Shown here: piece after piece, positions 1 to 8,048 of the stretch
Layout of the letters: each line of letters opens with the position of its first letter
How positions within the stretch are numbered: position 1 is the first letter of the stretch
Assembly: GCA_012514925.1 (NCBI GenBank)
Contig: JAAYZI010000111.1
Location: 1-15,593, forward strand
Length of the DNA: 15,593 nt
Direction of reading: 5' to 3'
Source: Deltaproteobacteria bacterium
GTDB taxonomy: Bacteria; Bdellovibrionota_C; UBA2361; JAAYZI01
Program-made: the position numbers and the translations under genes
The notes under the pieces: model-generated
What the model was told of the DNA's origin: nothing
The model's input: only the letters and a program-made list of their open reading frames with translations
The model's database searches: none

Positions 1-1
1 C

Positions 2-796
2 AACCCTTCTTCCGCAGAGCATCTGCTCTTAAAAAAAGTCATAGACCAAACCGAAACTTCCATACCCCAGCTTTCAAAGGAACAAACAGAAATAAGCAGA
101 GAGGTAACTAAACCGCATTCCATACGGCATGACGCTTTACGATCTGAGTCAAGGACCGCTTCGTTTTCCAAAAACACCGTAATTCGCCATGACATAAAAA
201 AGAAGATTGCCACTGAAATCGCCTCAACAACGGCGATAAACGATCTAAGCAACCCGTTACTTCCACAACTAGGTCGACAAGCAAACCCTGCTATGAAACG
301 CGTTCATCAGGCAGTTTCAGCAGTTTCCGGACGGAGCGGTCGCATAGAGAAGCGAGGCTCTGACACCTACAAATTGGAACTCGAACTAGACCAGGTAGCC
401 GCGCCTGCAGAAGAACTCTTAAAGGCAAAGCCTTCTTTGCAAAAGAACGGAAAGTTTATATCCGATAAAGACACCGTTAACCGTCAGCGCAACGCACGCC
501 TTAATCGTTTGCGCGTGCTGAAAATGCAATTTGACGCCACCCGCATGATTAAGCCCGATCCTGCCGCGGTGTTGTTAAAGGTCATGCATAAACTTGGACT
601 TGATGGTGTCCAAAAGGCGATGATCCTATCTAGGCTTTCCCTCTCAGAGAGTGAGTTACTGGACCCTAAAGCCATCGAGAAAAAGATCTTGTGGATGCTA
701 AAACAGATCCAAGCATCAGACCCAAACTCCCTTTCCGATGCTGCTGAATCTGATCCTAAAGTACCGACGATGATTCAGTACGGTGAAGAATTTTAG
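2..796 (+). CDS. Hypothetical protein, 5' end outside the window
   Basis: The reading frame of the obvious C-terminal part (from an internal ATG at 293) stays open upstream to the first bases of the window without a stop. The gene therefore starts to the left, and 264 residues are visible. The visible N-terminal third is rich in Ser, Thr, Lys and Glu and looks unstructured. The C-terminal half is helical and basic, with an Arg-rich stretch (RQRNARLNRLRVLKMQ) about 100 residues from the end, followed by a hydrophobic helical segment (AAVLLKVMHKLGLDGVQKA). No signal peptide, membrane segment or known catalytic motif is visible. It converges on the HEAT-repeat gene with only 60 bp between the two stops. 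I do not recognise the family. A real protein is likely because codon use is even across 795 bp and no long competing frame exists. Confidence 0.7.
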   Translation, partial: NPSSAEHLLLKKVIDQTETSIPQLSKEQTEISREVTKPHSIRHDALRSESRTASFSKNTVIRHDIKKKIATEIASTTAINDLSNPLLPQLGRQANPAMKRVHQAVSAVSGRSGRIEKRGSDTYKLELELDQVAAPAEELLKAKPSLQKNGKFISDKDTVNRQRNARLNRLRVLKMQFDATRMIKPDPAAVLLKVMHKLGLDGVQKAMILSRLSLSESELLDPKAIEKKILWMLKQIQASDPNSLSDAAESDPKVPTMIQYGEEF

Positions 797-856
797 GGCC
801 TCATAAAAAGAGATCCGGCACAGCCACCTGACTTATATGCCTACCTGCCCCTATTT

Positions 857-1699
857 TTACCTTTTTTCCAAAAGTAACTCTTTTTGAATCGTTGCTCGCA
901 CACCTTCTGCTGCAACTCTTATCTCAGGATCTGCATCTTCTGAAACTCTAACCAATAGCGGCAGTGCGGCTTCCGCTTGAGATCCCATGGACCTTAGCAC
1001 CGCAAGCGCCTTTAACTTCAATTTCTTATCAGTTCCACGTAGTGGCAACATAATACCGCTGAAAGCGCGAGCACCTCCGATTTTAGGGAGTGCATCTAGC
1101 ACCAACTCTGCAATCACCGGATCTTCCAGTGCGCGAATCAACACTTCTACCTCAGATTGAGCTTTAACTCCCAACTGACTTAAGGCGACTACAGCCGATT
1201 TTTTTAGCGCCTCATCACTATACGACACTATATTGGCTATCCCCGAAACCGCGCGCACAGTTCCAATCTTGGCTAACGTGTCTACCCCCTCCGAACCTAA
1301 CAGCCCCTTATGCAGAGCCACCAAGATGCGCTGAACCGCCACATCCGCCTCGGCTCCCAATCCTCCCAAAAAAACTACGGACTCGCTTCGGACCTCGGCT
1401 TCTGGCCCCTTAACTAGATCCCCCAAAACCTCTAAAGCCTCACGCCGCTGGACAGGATCTGGGCTTTTAGAGAGCACTTTCGCAGCACTTAACCTGACCA
1501 CCGGCGCTGCGTCTGTTAAAGCCGCCTTAAGATAAGAAATCCGCTCAGAATCTTCGGCGTTTAAAAAGCCAAGGCCCTGCGCTCTAAGCTCAGGGTTGTG
1601 CGATTCGAGAAGCGCGTCCAGATCATGCGCTGCGGGCTGTGCGCTCGCCGTTGTGCTCAACCATAAACACCACACAAATGTCGCAAGCCATCTAGGCAT
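857..1699 (-). CDS. Secreted HEAT-repeat protein
   Basis: Seen: 280 residues. Residues 1-20 form a Sec signal peptide (basic MPR start, hydrophobic core LATFVWCLWL, small residues TASA before Q21), so the mature protein should be exported to the periplasm or outside. The rest is alpha-helical and reads as about six HEAT/PBS-type repeats of 35-40 residues, each with the pattern helix, Asp/Pro turn, VRxxAxxxL helix (for example PVVRLSAAKVL, EVRSESVVFLG, EIRVAAEGVRA). HEAT repeats are protein-binding scaffolds, so a partner-binding role is inferred; no enzyme motif is present. A strong Shine-Dalgarno (GGGGAGGG, about 1705-1713) sits just upstream of the ATG and supports this start. It lies 59 bp downstream of the PhoH-like gene on the same strand and may be the last gene of that unit, though its own strong ribosome site allows independent translation. 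Confidence 0.8.
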   Translation of the reverse strand: MPRWLATFVWCLWLSTTASAQPAAHDLDALLESHNPELRAQGLGFLNAEDSERISYLKAALTDAAPVVRLSAAKVLSKSPDPVQRREALEVLGDLVKGPEAEVRSESVVFLGGLGAEADVAVQRILVALHKGLLGSEGVDTLAKIGTVRAVSGIANIVSYSDEALKKSAVVALSQLGVKAQSEVEVLIRALEDPVIAELVLDALPKIGGARAFSGIMLPLRGTDKKLKLKALAVLRSMGSQAEAALPLLVRVSEDADPEIRVAAEGVRATIQKELLLEKR

Positions 1700-1758
1700 G
1701 AGGTCCCTCCCCTTTTTTTGATGCCTACCAAACCGAGGTCTACGCCATCGCCTTTTAG

Positions 1759-3087
1759 TTACAACAATTCACTTGCCAAGTTCGCCAACTCTGACCGTTC
1801 ACCCTTTTCCAAAGTGATGTGGGCAAAGAGCTTTTGGTTTCTTAAGCGATCAATCAGATACGAAAGTCCGTTACTTTGCGCGTCCAAGTACGGCGTATCG
1901 ATTTGGCGGATGTCTCCGGTAAAAATAAGTTTGGTATTCTCACCCGCCCTGGTAATTATGGTTTTGACTTCATGCGGGGTCAAATTCTGAGCTTCATCTA
2001 TTATGAAAATCAAATTGGATAAGCTGCGTCCACGGATATACGCCAAAGGGGCGATCTCTATCTTTCCAGTTTGTACTAGCTCGTCTAGTTTCTTATATTC
2101 CTTGTCTTCTTCCCCATACTGGCTCTTAATAAACTTTAGGTTATCCCATAGAGGTTCCATATACGGGTTTAATTTGGACTTAACGTCCCCAGGGAGGTAG
2201 CCAATATCACGATTCCCGAGCGGCACAATCGGCCTAGCCAGAAATACTTGCTTAAAATCATGGCGTTGTTCAAGCGCGCTGGCCAAGGCCACCAAGGTTT
2301 TACCGGTACCTGCCACTCCCTGGAGAGAAACCAATCTAATCTCAGGTCTCAGCAGAGCATGAATCGCAAAAATCTGCTCCGCATTGCGAGGCTCAATCCG
2401 GCTCACGCTGCGCTTGTTAATCTTCTCCAATACGTGTTCTGAGGCGTTATGAAAAGCTAGTGCGGACTTTTTGCCATTTCGCAAGATCAGATAATGGTTA
2501 AAGATGCGAGACTCGGCTGGGATCAGATCTGCGGGGAGTCTCCCAACTCGATAAAACTCATCTATGGCATCATCTGGAAAATCCTGGATCATAGACTTGC
2601 CACTGGGAAGAGATCCTACATCTTTGATCTTTCCAGTCTCGTAGTCTTCCGCTGGAAGATTCAACGACTTCGCCTTAAGGCGAAGCGCGATATCCTTGGT
2701 CACTAGGATAACCTTACGGTTCTTTTCCTGGGCTTGAAGGGCTAGTGCCGCATTTAGGATTTTATGGTCAGCTTTGGGACCATCGAAGAGCTTCTCGGCG
2801 TCTAGCGGGCTTTTTGTTCCGTAGATTACCTTAAAACGTCCGCGACTACGTCCCTCCAGCGGGATCCAATCCTGCAGCATGTAATCCTTAGAGAGCCGAT
2901 CAATGTATCTAATAAACTCGCGTGCTACAAAATTTTTGGTATCGCTCCCTTTCTTAAAGTTGTCCAATTCTTCCAAGACTGTAAGTGGTATCGCCACGTC
3001 GTTATCTTGAAACTCATTAATAGCAAGATGGTCGTATATGATGACCGAGGTATCTAATACGAATATCTTTTTTTTCTTGTTTTCCAT
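1759..3087 (-). CDS. PIN-PhoH fusion, PhoH-family ATPase
   Basis: Seen: 442 residues in two domains. An N-terminal PIN nuclease domain (about 5-140) has the expected acidic positions (FVLDTS with D12, VLEELD around E39-E40, ADHKIL with D107, VTKDIALR with D132). A C-terminal PhoH domain (about 225-442) has Walker A GVAGTGKT (257-264), Walker B FIIDEAQN (361-368) and GDIRQID (391-397). Known of the family: PhoH2-type PIN-PhoH proteins are ATP-dependent RNA helicase/RNase enzymes and act in the cytoplasm; single-domain PhoH (YbeZ) works in rRNA maturation. All key residues look intact, and length is normal for the fusion type (about 430-470). Its start is 42 bp after the stop of the release-factor-like gene, so the two are probably co-transcribed. 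No clear Shine-Dalgarno precedes the ATG. Confidence 0.93.
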   Translation of the reverse strand: MENKKKKIFVLDTSVIIYDHLAINEFQDNDVAIPLTVLEELDNFKKGSDTKNFVAREFIRYIDRLSKDYMLQDWIPLEGRSRGRFKVIYGTKSPLDAEKLFDGPKADHKILNAALALQAQEKNRKVILVTKDIALRLKAKSLNLPAEDYETGKIKDVGSLPSGKSMIQDFPDDAIDEFYRVGRLPADLIPAESRIFNHYLILRNGKKSALAFHNASEHVLEKINKRSVSRIEPRNAEQIFAIHALLRPEIRLVSLQGVAGTGKTLVALASALEQRHDFKQVFLARPIVPLGNRDIGYLPGDVKSKLNPYMEPLWDNLKFIKSQYGEEDKEYKKLDELVQTGKIEIAPLAYIRGRSLSNLIFIIDEAQNLTPHEVKTIITRAGENTKLIFTGDIRQIDTPYLDAQSNGLSYLIDRLRNQKLFAHITLEKGERSELANLASELL

Positions 3088-3129
3088 ACGAATTTAGTGA
3101 ATTGCACCCATAAAAACTGAAATCTTCCC

Positions 3130-3534
3130 TTATAGATCAATATCGGTAACTTTTCGTCTTGCTTTAGTTTCTGAGCGAATATGCTTATCCCTTAGTACCT
3201 TCTCCTGATGCCGTTTAGAGCGTTTCTGTTTTTGTCTCCGTATTTTAGAGATTTCCTGCTGCCGCTTCATTTTCTTATCGAGGAGTTGTTCCGCTAAACG
3301 TTCGCACAGCGTCCGTCTGGCAAAAAAGCGGTTTGAAGCTTGGGAACGGGTGCGTTGGCATTTAACTTCAATGCCAGAGGGGATATGAAGAATATAAACA
3401 CAGGATGAGGTTTTATTGATTTTCTGCCCGCCCGGACCGGATCCCTTAACAAATTTCTCTATCAAATCCTCTTCTCGGATGTTGAGCTGGGCCATTTGCT
3501 GTAACAGCTCTTTTTCCTTCTCGGGACTGATCAT
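3130..3534 (-). CDS. Peptide chain release factor-like (GGQ) ribosome-rescue protein
   Basis: Seen: 134 residues with the class I release factor catalytic loop GSGPGGQKINKTSS (GGQ at 35-37) near the N terminus, then the rest of the RF-1 domain (LHIPSGIEVKCQRTRSQ) and a long Lys/Arg-rich C-terminal tail (about 85-130). There is no codon-recognition domain. Known: short GGQ proteins of this kind (ArfB/YaeJ, and the C12orf65/mtRF-R group, which it resembles in the KINKTSSC loop) hydrolyse peptidyl-tRNA on stalled ribosomes, using the basic tail to enter the mRNA channel or reach the large subunit. Inferred: a codon-independent rescue factor. It is first in a minus-strand pair with the PIN-PhoH gene. 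The ATG at 3534 has only a weak, distant AAGG; the next Met (residue 14) has no better site, so the longer form is kept. Confidence 0.88.
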   Translation of the reverse strand: MISPEKEKELLQQMAQLNIREEDLIEKFVKGSGPGGQKINKTSSCVYILHIPSGIEVKCQRTRSQASNRFFARRTLCERLAEQLLDKKMKRQQEISKIRRQKQKRSKRHQEKVLRDKHIRSETKARRKVTDIDL

Positions 3535-3749
3535 GCTTTTTAGCTAACCTTCTAAATTATCTAAGTAACCTTTTATCTAATTTTAACCTTCTTTGTTTGG
3601 GTATAAAAGTTGTTTTGTAACTAGCTAAAATGAAGCATGATTTTGGCCGCTTAAATTTATATTGAAGCAACTTACACTCTTAATCGGATTGAGTGGGTGA
3701 TTGAGAGATCTAAATATGAGGGAATTAAACAAATGGGAGGAAACAGATA

Positions 3750-4088
3750 ATGGCAATGAGTAGATCAAATGAACGCCCGTCAAGGGCACTCTTTGGGGAT
3801 TATGAGGCAGGAGGGAAGGCCCCCGCTCAAGAGGAGCCCTCTAATATCTCTAACTTCATGATATTGCAATACAATTTTCGTACGCGAAAGTCTGTTTCGC
3901 AATGGGAAATAGAGTCTGTTAAGGATTTAATCGATTCAGCTGGACTAAATGAGATGGAGTTAAGCAGTCTTAAAGAGATTTGCCGCGCTCGTTCACAGGA
4001 GAGTCAGCGCGCTGTGGGATGGCACTGTGGGTTTGATGACCTTGTGAGTTACCTAACTGATCTGATTGAAGTGGAGCAAGCGGCGTAA
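3750..4088 (+). CDS. Small hypothetical protein
   Basis: Seen: 112 residues, soluble and slightly acidic, preceded by a good Shine-Dalgarno (GGGAGG, about 3735-3740), which supports the ATG at 3750 (a second Met at codon 3 is also possible). The first ~30 residues are polar and look disordered. The rest is helical, with a sequence (EIESVKDLIDSAGLNEMELSSL) that suggests a small helical bundle, and a Trp/His/Cys patch (VGWHCGFDDL) near residue 90. I do not recognise the family and see no catalytic motif. It is divergent from the release-factor-like gene (215 bp of intergenic DNA between them) and is followed about 155 bp later by an intrinsic terminator, so it is probably a single-gene transcript. 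It appears to be the last backbone gene before the accessory region. Confidence 0.75.
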   Translation: MAMSRSNERPSRALFGDYEAGGKAPAQEEPSNISNFMILQYNFRTRKSVSQWEIESVKDLIDSAGLNEMELSSLKEICRARSQESQRAVGWHCGFDDLVSYLTDLIEVEQAA

Positions 4089-4243
4089 GGGGAACGGTAT
4101 CTGGTTACGTGGGACGTAATCTAATTTGCTGGGGTTTGTGTACTGTCTTGTATTTTTGGGTGTTTGCGGAGAGTCGAAGCGGAAGGTGAGGGAGTAGTTT
4201 ATAACTCTGCGGTATCACTGGGGTTTAATCGGGCGTTCCTTGT

Positions 4244-4281
4244 GTTCTGCACTGGTCTAAGGGGGCAGAACCGCTTTTTTT
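4244..4281 (+). terminator. Rho-independent terminator after the small hypothetical gene
   Basis: GTTCTGC (4244-4250) pairs perfectly with GCAGAAC (4265-4271) across a 14-nt loop and is followed, after CGC, by seven T (4275-4281). The position about 155 bp past the stop of the 3750-4088 gene fits transcription of that gene ending here. Confidence 0.65.
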
Positions 4282-4392
4282 ATGTTAGTGACATGTTACC
4301 AGAGCACGGCCCCAAAGTGTTGGTACGGAAGTTGCTTTAGTAGTAAATCAGAAGACGCAACCCAACACCCATTGAGTTGTATTAGTCTGCTC

Positions 4393-4425
4393 GCTCTCTA
4401 AATGCTCTCTCGATGCTCTCTCAAT
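4393..4425. repeat. Three tandem 11-bp repeats
   Basis: Three head-to-tail units of 11 bp at 4393-4403, 4404-4414 and 4415-4425. Each is GCTCTCT followed by AAAT, CGAT or CAAT. The spacing is one helical turn. They directly abut the hairpin at 4426. Confidence 0.75.
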
Positions 4426-4479
4426 TTGGCGCACTGGTGATGACCTGTTCCTCCCCAGCCGGTGCGCCAATTGTTTTTC
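4426..4479 (+). terminator. Long hairpin with T-run, probable terminator
   Basis: TTGGCGCACTGG (4426-4437) pairs with CCGGTGCGCCAA (4459-4470) over 12 bp with one G-T wobble and a 21-nt loop, followed by TTGTTTTTCT. As read on the + strand this is a rho-independent terminator shape. No obvious + strand gene sits just before it, so it may end readthrough from the left or be a structural element at the island edge. Confidence 0.5.
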
Positions 4480-4623
4480 TTGCAAAGTTACTTTGAGACT
4501 GTTTTCCGGCGTGATCCTTAACTTGTAGAGGAGTTGCGGTGTGTGTTGATCGGGTTGGTGATAATGTTGTCTGCGTACATACGGATGGCTTATTCCGTTG
4601 TGGCATAGTTATCCTCTTACAAT

Positions 4624-4788
4624 CTAATAATTAAACACACCAACTCCCCCTGACCTCTTTGCAGAATCAGGAAGTTGCACATTCCATGCAGTGACTTCGA
4701 ATCCAAAAAAGACCTGGCAGCACAACCTCTCCAACCAAACCGATGCCGCCTGTTCAACAACTAATTCAGTAACTATGTTCCCTCTCAT
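4624..4788 (-). pseudogene. Remnant of the N terminus of a type I restriction HsdR-like gene
   Basis: Seen: a 54-codon frame whose ATG overlaps the helicase stop codon as ATGA (4785-4788). The first ~30 residues, especially TELVVEQAASVWLERL and the following CQVFFG, match my memory of the opening of HsdR subunits (pattern TExxVEQAALxWLExLGYxV), where the endonuclease domain begins. After about residue 35 the resemblance fades and the frame ends at a TAG. A full HsdR is about 800-1100 residues, so this is at most a stump. Inferred: a gene once translationally coupled to the helicase was lost by deletion, leaving its first codons. It could instead be a chance frame, but the ATGA overlap and the motif together make that less likely. 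Confidence 0.4.
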
Positions 4789-7700
4789 ATATTTCTCGTC
4801 TCTCCGGAAAGTCGTCCCCAAACATCCCGGTAGTCACGGCCCGACATCGCCGATCCTCTAGGGGCAAGTCGTCCCCAATCGTCGTCACTTAAAGTTCTTA
4901 AGAAATCACGAGCTGAACTAACAGTCTGATTACCCGCCGGAATACCCGTCCTTCTCTCAAATTCATTGCCCATCGATTCGGAAATACTTCTCGGAACATT
5001 GTTCATACGCATAAGCACCGCCGACTCAGTCTTGACACCATGATAAATCATAGCGGGCAAACTGTTGATCCGGCGTTTTTCGTCAACAGGAAGCTGATCG
5101 AAGTCAATACCGCTTATCTTACACAATGCTGAAAGACCCCATGGACCCTTGTTCGTCAAATCCCGGTAAATTGCCTTACACGTGCTCATAATCGCCTCAG
5201 TACCAGTCTTATTACTGAAAAACTCCATCGCTATGTCCTGAATGGAACGACCATCCACCCAAGCACGAGTGATGTTAGCGATATGCTGATGCGTCAATCT
5301 CTCTGAACGGACCTCTGATAACTTGATCTCCGGGATACGCATCATAATGCCGATCAAGTTTGGAAGAAGAGACGTAGCTGCATCTCCGAATATACTCGTT
5401 GGCTCCCAATCCGCAGGTGTTAACTTTTTCCTCATCTGATTAAGACCTGCAAGCGCTATGGTGACACCTTCTGGAGCAAAGCCTGTCGCATCGGCCAAAG
5501 CCGCCGGGCCCGGCTTGGCTGCTAACTTCCTGGCGTAGTCCGCCGTGGCTTGTAGGAGGGCTTGCGCCTTTTTCCTCGCGCTCTCGTCTGAACGCTCCTG
5601 CAATATTCCGAAGCCATAGGTGTTTCGAAGTAACTGCTCCGTTTCTGCTAGCACAGAATCAAGGTTCTTCTTTTCATTCCAGAGATGCGCTACGTAGCAA
5701 CGGAAATCCAACCATTGCTCGTTCTGAATAACCGAAGAAAGCTGTCCAAGCATGCCAAGGCGCTCTACTTCATCTAGTAATCCAATGAGACGAGAGACCG
5801 GTGCCCCCATCGTCCTACTAATGAACTGCCGATTACTGGTCGGATCCTCACCAGCCGCTAATCCCACAACTCCAACACTTTCCTGATTCACTCGCCCTGC
5901 ACGTCCTGCAAGGTTCCAGAATGTTCTTGGGCTCATTTCTTTCCCATAGGGATACTTCCGCGTAGCCAAGAACACCGATGCAATGGGAAAGTTGATGCCA
6001 TGGATGAGTGTCGTCGTCGTACAAAGGACTCGCAAAGCTCCGATTTCGGTAAGCCATCCCATGAGCGTTCGGGTTTCGTCGGAAAGCCCCGTATGATGAA
6101 CGCCTACGCCATGCCCGAGCATCTGAATAAGCTCAAATTGTGGACTGATTTCGGTTTGCAAGAATCGCTGGACTAAGGTGACTTCTGGTGGAATATCATC
6201 AAAAGGTGCGAGGCTGTCTTTCACAGTTCGCGCCGTAGACCACGCATCAGTAATCTTCTGGACAACAGCGATGCTGGTCCCCCGTTCCGAGAACACCTTC
6301 GCCATAGCCCCAGCCTGTACGGACACCCCCTTTGCTTTCGAGAAGGGAATATTCAAGGGTTTGACAGTCCCAACCTGATGCTGTCCGTGGAAATGAATGG
6401 TCTTCGGAGTTGTGGTCAGAGTTTCGTATTGTAGCTTCCATCCTCCACGAATCGAACTATCCCCTACGGCATGGAATAAGCCAACGGCTCGTTCATTTGG
6501 TTGCCAAGGTGACGTTCCAATACTTATTGTCTTACCCGCATCAGCGCCGAGCCACCTCGCTAAATCACCTGCATTTGGAACAAAAGGCGTCAACAAAAGG
6601 AAATTGGCTCGGTCACATTCCCGCTTGATGGTAGCCAATAGCAATTCAATCCTCAGTCCACGTTCTTCGTCTTCTATACTGTGCGCCTCGTCCATTACTA
6701 CCAGAGCCAACGGACGAGCTACTTTCTTGTTTCGGATAACAAGATGCAGCTTTTCCGGTGTAGCAACAAGAATGTGAAAGGGTACGGATTCACCTTGAGC
6801 CGCAAGCATCGACTCTTCGAAAGCGTCTATCTCTATAGCGCCGGTCAACTGCTCAACCAGGATATCCAATGGACCGAAGTCTTCACGCAGACGACGGGTC
6901 AGTTGTGCCACAAGAGCCCGCGTTGGTGCGACATATGCGACCCATCCCTTGTCCGCATCAAACTGATTCAGTACCTGGAGCATTCGGAACTGCTCCAGCA
7001 CAGTCTTTCCTCCGGATGTAGGCAGGTCCACTACCACCGCGCGGTTTGCTTGGTCTAAGAGGCCCTGCTCCTGTAAGGCAGCACGTTGCGGAGGCAAGAG
7101 CTCAAACATTGAACGCGTCTTGGTAACACTTTTGACAAATCGAGCTACACGGGAGTTAACAGCTTGGGCCACCTTCCAGAGAGAAGCGGCAACCATCCGT
7201 CGGGAAGTGGCGTGCAACCAGCGAAGGATTACTTCGAGAGTAATGTCTTGTGCGGTTGAGGCTGCTCGTCTAGCCGATTCAAAATGTTTATCCAGCTCTC
7301 CTTCAATTCCCACCGGTTGCCCTTGAAGCATATAAACTGAAATAAGTTCCGTGGCCTTCACCCAGTGATACAGCGCAACAAGGCGAAGAGCTGCAGCTTG
7401 AGCGACGAAGCCGTCGAGTTTGGCAAATGAACCGTCCTCGTACTGTTCTTGGTCCTTCCGCAAACCAGCAATGATCTCTCGGATCCCATCGAGGTCATCC
7501 CATCCTTGTTTGCGCAAGAGGCGCAGCCAGCAGTCGAAAAGTCGACGAAGTATCCGGTCTTCCCAAGTTGCATCCTCGACTGACGGCGGACTTACCTCTC
7601 GTTCATGGTCCTTGAGCCAGCGCCTGAGGTCCGTCCACTGGTCTCCGCAATAAGCAAGCGCCGACAAATGGAGAACATGAAATATCATATTTTCTGAACT

Positions 7701-8048
7701 CGCTGGTATCGGCAAAGTCTTTCGCAAGGCGTATGCTCGGAAAGTTCCTGCCTGTGCCTGAAATCGCAGCTGAACACGCTCTTCATCAGCCGCGGGATGT
7801 AAAAGCGCATCCAACCCCTCGATTGCAGCCACTTCGTATGCCGTGGCAACACGTTCTAGTAATTCGCTGTCTGTGTCAGTCTCGTCATGGGTAATCACCA
7901 TCTGGTGTCCAACAGCAGAGCGCAAGGTTCGAACCTTGGCTACCTCTAACGCACGCGCTAGCCCATCTTCACCAATAGCCTTGATAGCCCAATGCTGGTC
8001 GACGCGATTAAGGGCATCCTCAGTAATGAGCACGTCAGTTTTGAGCAT
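4785..8048 (-). CDS. hamB: HamB-like SF2 DEAH helicase (Hachiman-type defence)
   Basis: Seen: 1087 residues from the preferred ATG at 8048, which has a strong AAGGGAGGG site 6 nt upstream; an ATG 12 codons earlier (8084) lies inside the preceding gene and lacks one. Residues 1-300 are helical with no recognised motif. The SF2 helicase core follows: Walker A PTSGGKT (343-349), APTRALV (374-380), ATPEKL (429-434), DEAH (453-456), a LLLTP motif III variant, HHTGLSDETR (651-660), TTTTLIHGINFP (677-688) and NLAGRAGRV (712-720), giving a Ski2-like pattern. A helical C-terminal region completes it. All ATPase motifs are intact. Known: in Hachiman, HamB is an ATP-dependent helicase that senses DNA state and controls the HamA nuclease. 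The start overlaps the nuclease gene by 14 nt, so the two are coupled. Alternatives are other nuclease/helicase pairs such as the related AbpAB. Confidence 0.75.
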   Translation of the reverse strand: MLKTDVLITEDALNRVDQHWAIKAIGEDGLARALEVAKVRTLRSAVGHQMVITHDETDTDSELLERVATAYEVAAIEGLDALLHPAADEERVQLRFQAQAGTFRAYALRKTLPIPASSENMIFHVLHLSALAYCGDQWTDLRRWLKDHEREVSPPSVEDATWEDRILRRLFDCWLRLLRKQGWDDLDGIREIIAGLRKDQEQYEDGSFAKLDGFVAQAAALRLVALYHWVKATELISVYMLQGQPVGIEGELDKHFESARRAASTAQDITLEVILRWLHATSRRMVAASLWKVAQAVNSRVARFVKSVTKTRSMFELLPPQRAALQEQGLLDQANRAVVVDLPTSGGKTVLEQFRMLQVLNQFDADKGWVAYVAPTRALVAQLTRRLREDFGPLDILVEQLTGAIEIDAFEESMLAAQGESVPFHILVATPEKLHLVIRNKKVARPLALVVMDEAHSIEDEERGLRIELLLATIKRECDRANFLLLTPFVPNAGDLARWLGADAGKTISIGTSPWQPNERAVGLFHAVGDSSIRGGWKLQYETLTTTPKTIHFHGQHQVGTVKPLNIPFSKAKGVSVQAGAMAKVFSERGTSIAVVQKITDAWSTARTVKDSLAPFDDIPPEVTLVQRFLQTEISPQFELIQMLGHGVGVHHTGLSDETRTLMGWLTEIGALRVLCTTTTLIHGINFPIASVFLATRKYPYGKEMSPRTFWNLAGRAGRVNQESVGVVGLAAGEDPTSNRQFISRTMGAPVSRLIGLLDEVERLGMLGQLSSVIQNEQWLDFRCYVAHLWNEKKNLDSVLAETEQLLRNTYGFGILQERSDESARKKAQALLQATADYARKLAAKPGPAALADATGFAPEGVTIALAGLNQMRKKLTPADWEPTSIFGDAATSLLPNLIGIMMRIPEIKLSEVRSERLTHQHIANITRAWVDGRSIQDIAMEFFSNKTGTEAIMSTCKAIYRDLTNKGPWGLSALCKISGIDFDQLPVDEKRRINSLPAMIYHGVKTESAVLMRMNNVPRSISESMGNEFERRTGIPAGNQTVSSARDFLRTLSDDDWGRLAPRGSAMSGRDYRDVWGRLSGETRNI

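Larger units (their letters stand above)
4089..4620. other. Intergenic region at the backbone/island edge
   Basis: About 530 bp with no supported protein-coding gene. It holds the terminator at 4244-4281, the 11-bp tandem repeats at 4393-4425 and the hairpin at 4426-4479, listed separately. I looked for a tRNA or tmRNA that could serve as an integration site and found none. A minus-strand reading frame of 61 codons (4421-4606) has a fair ribosome site, but its product is low-complexity and runs through the hairpin, so I do not call it. Confidence 0.6.

Noticed and set aside
4421..4606. 61-codon minus-strand frame with a fair ribosome site
   Set aside because: Low-complexity Ser/Thr/Pro/Gln product that runs through the terminator hairpin; no alternative frame gave a recognisable protein either.
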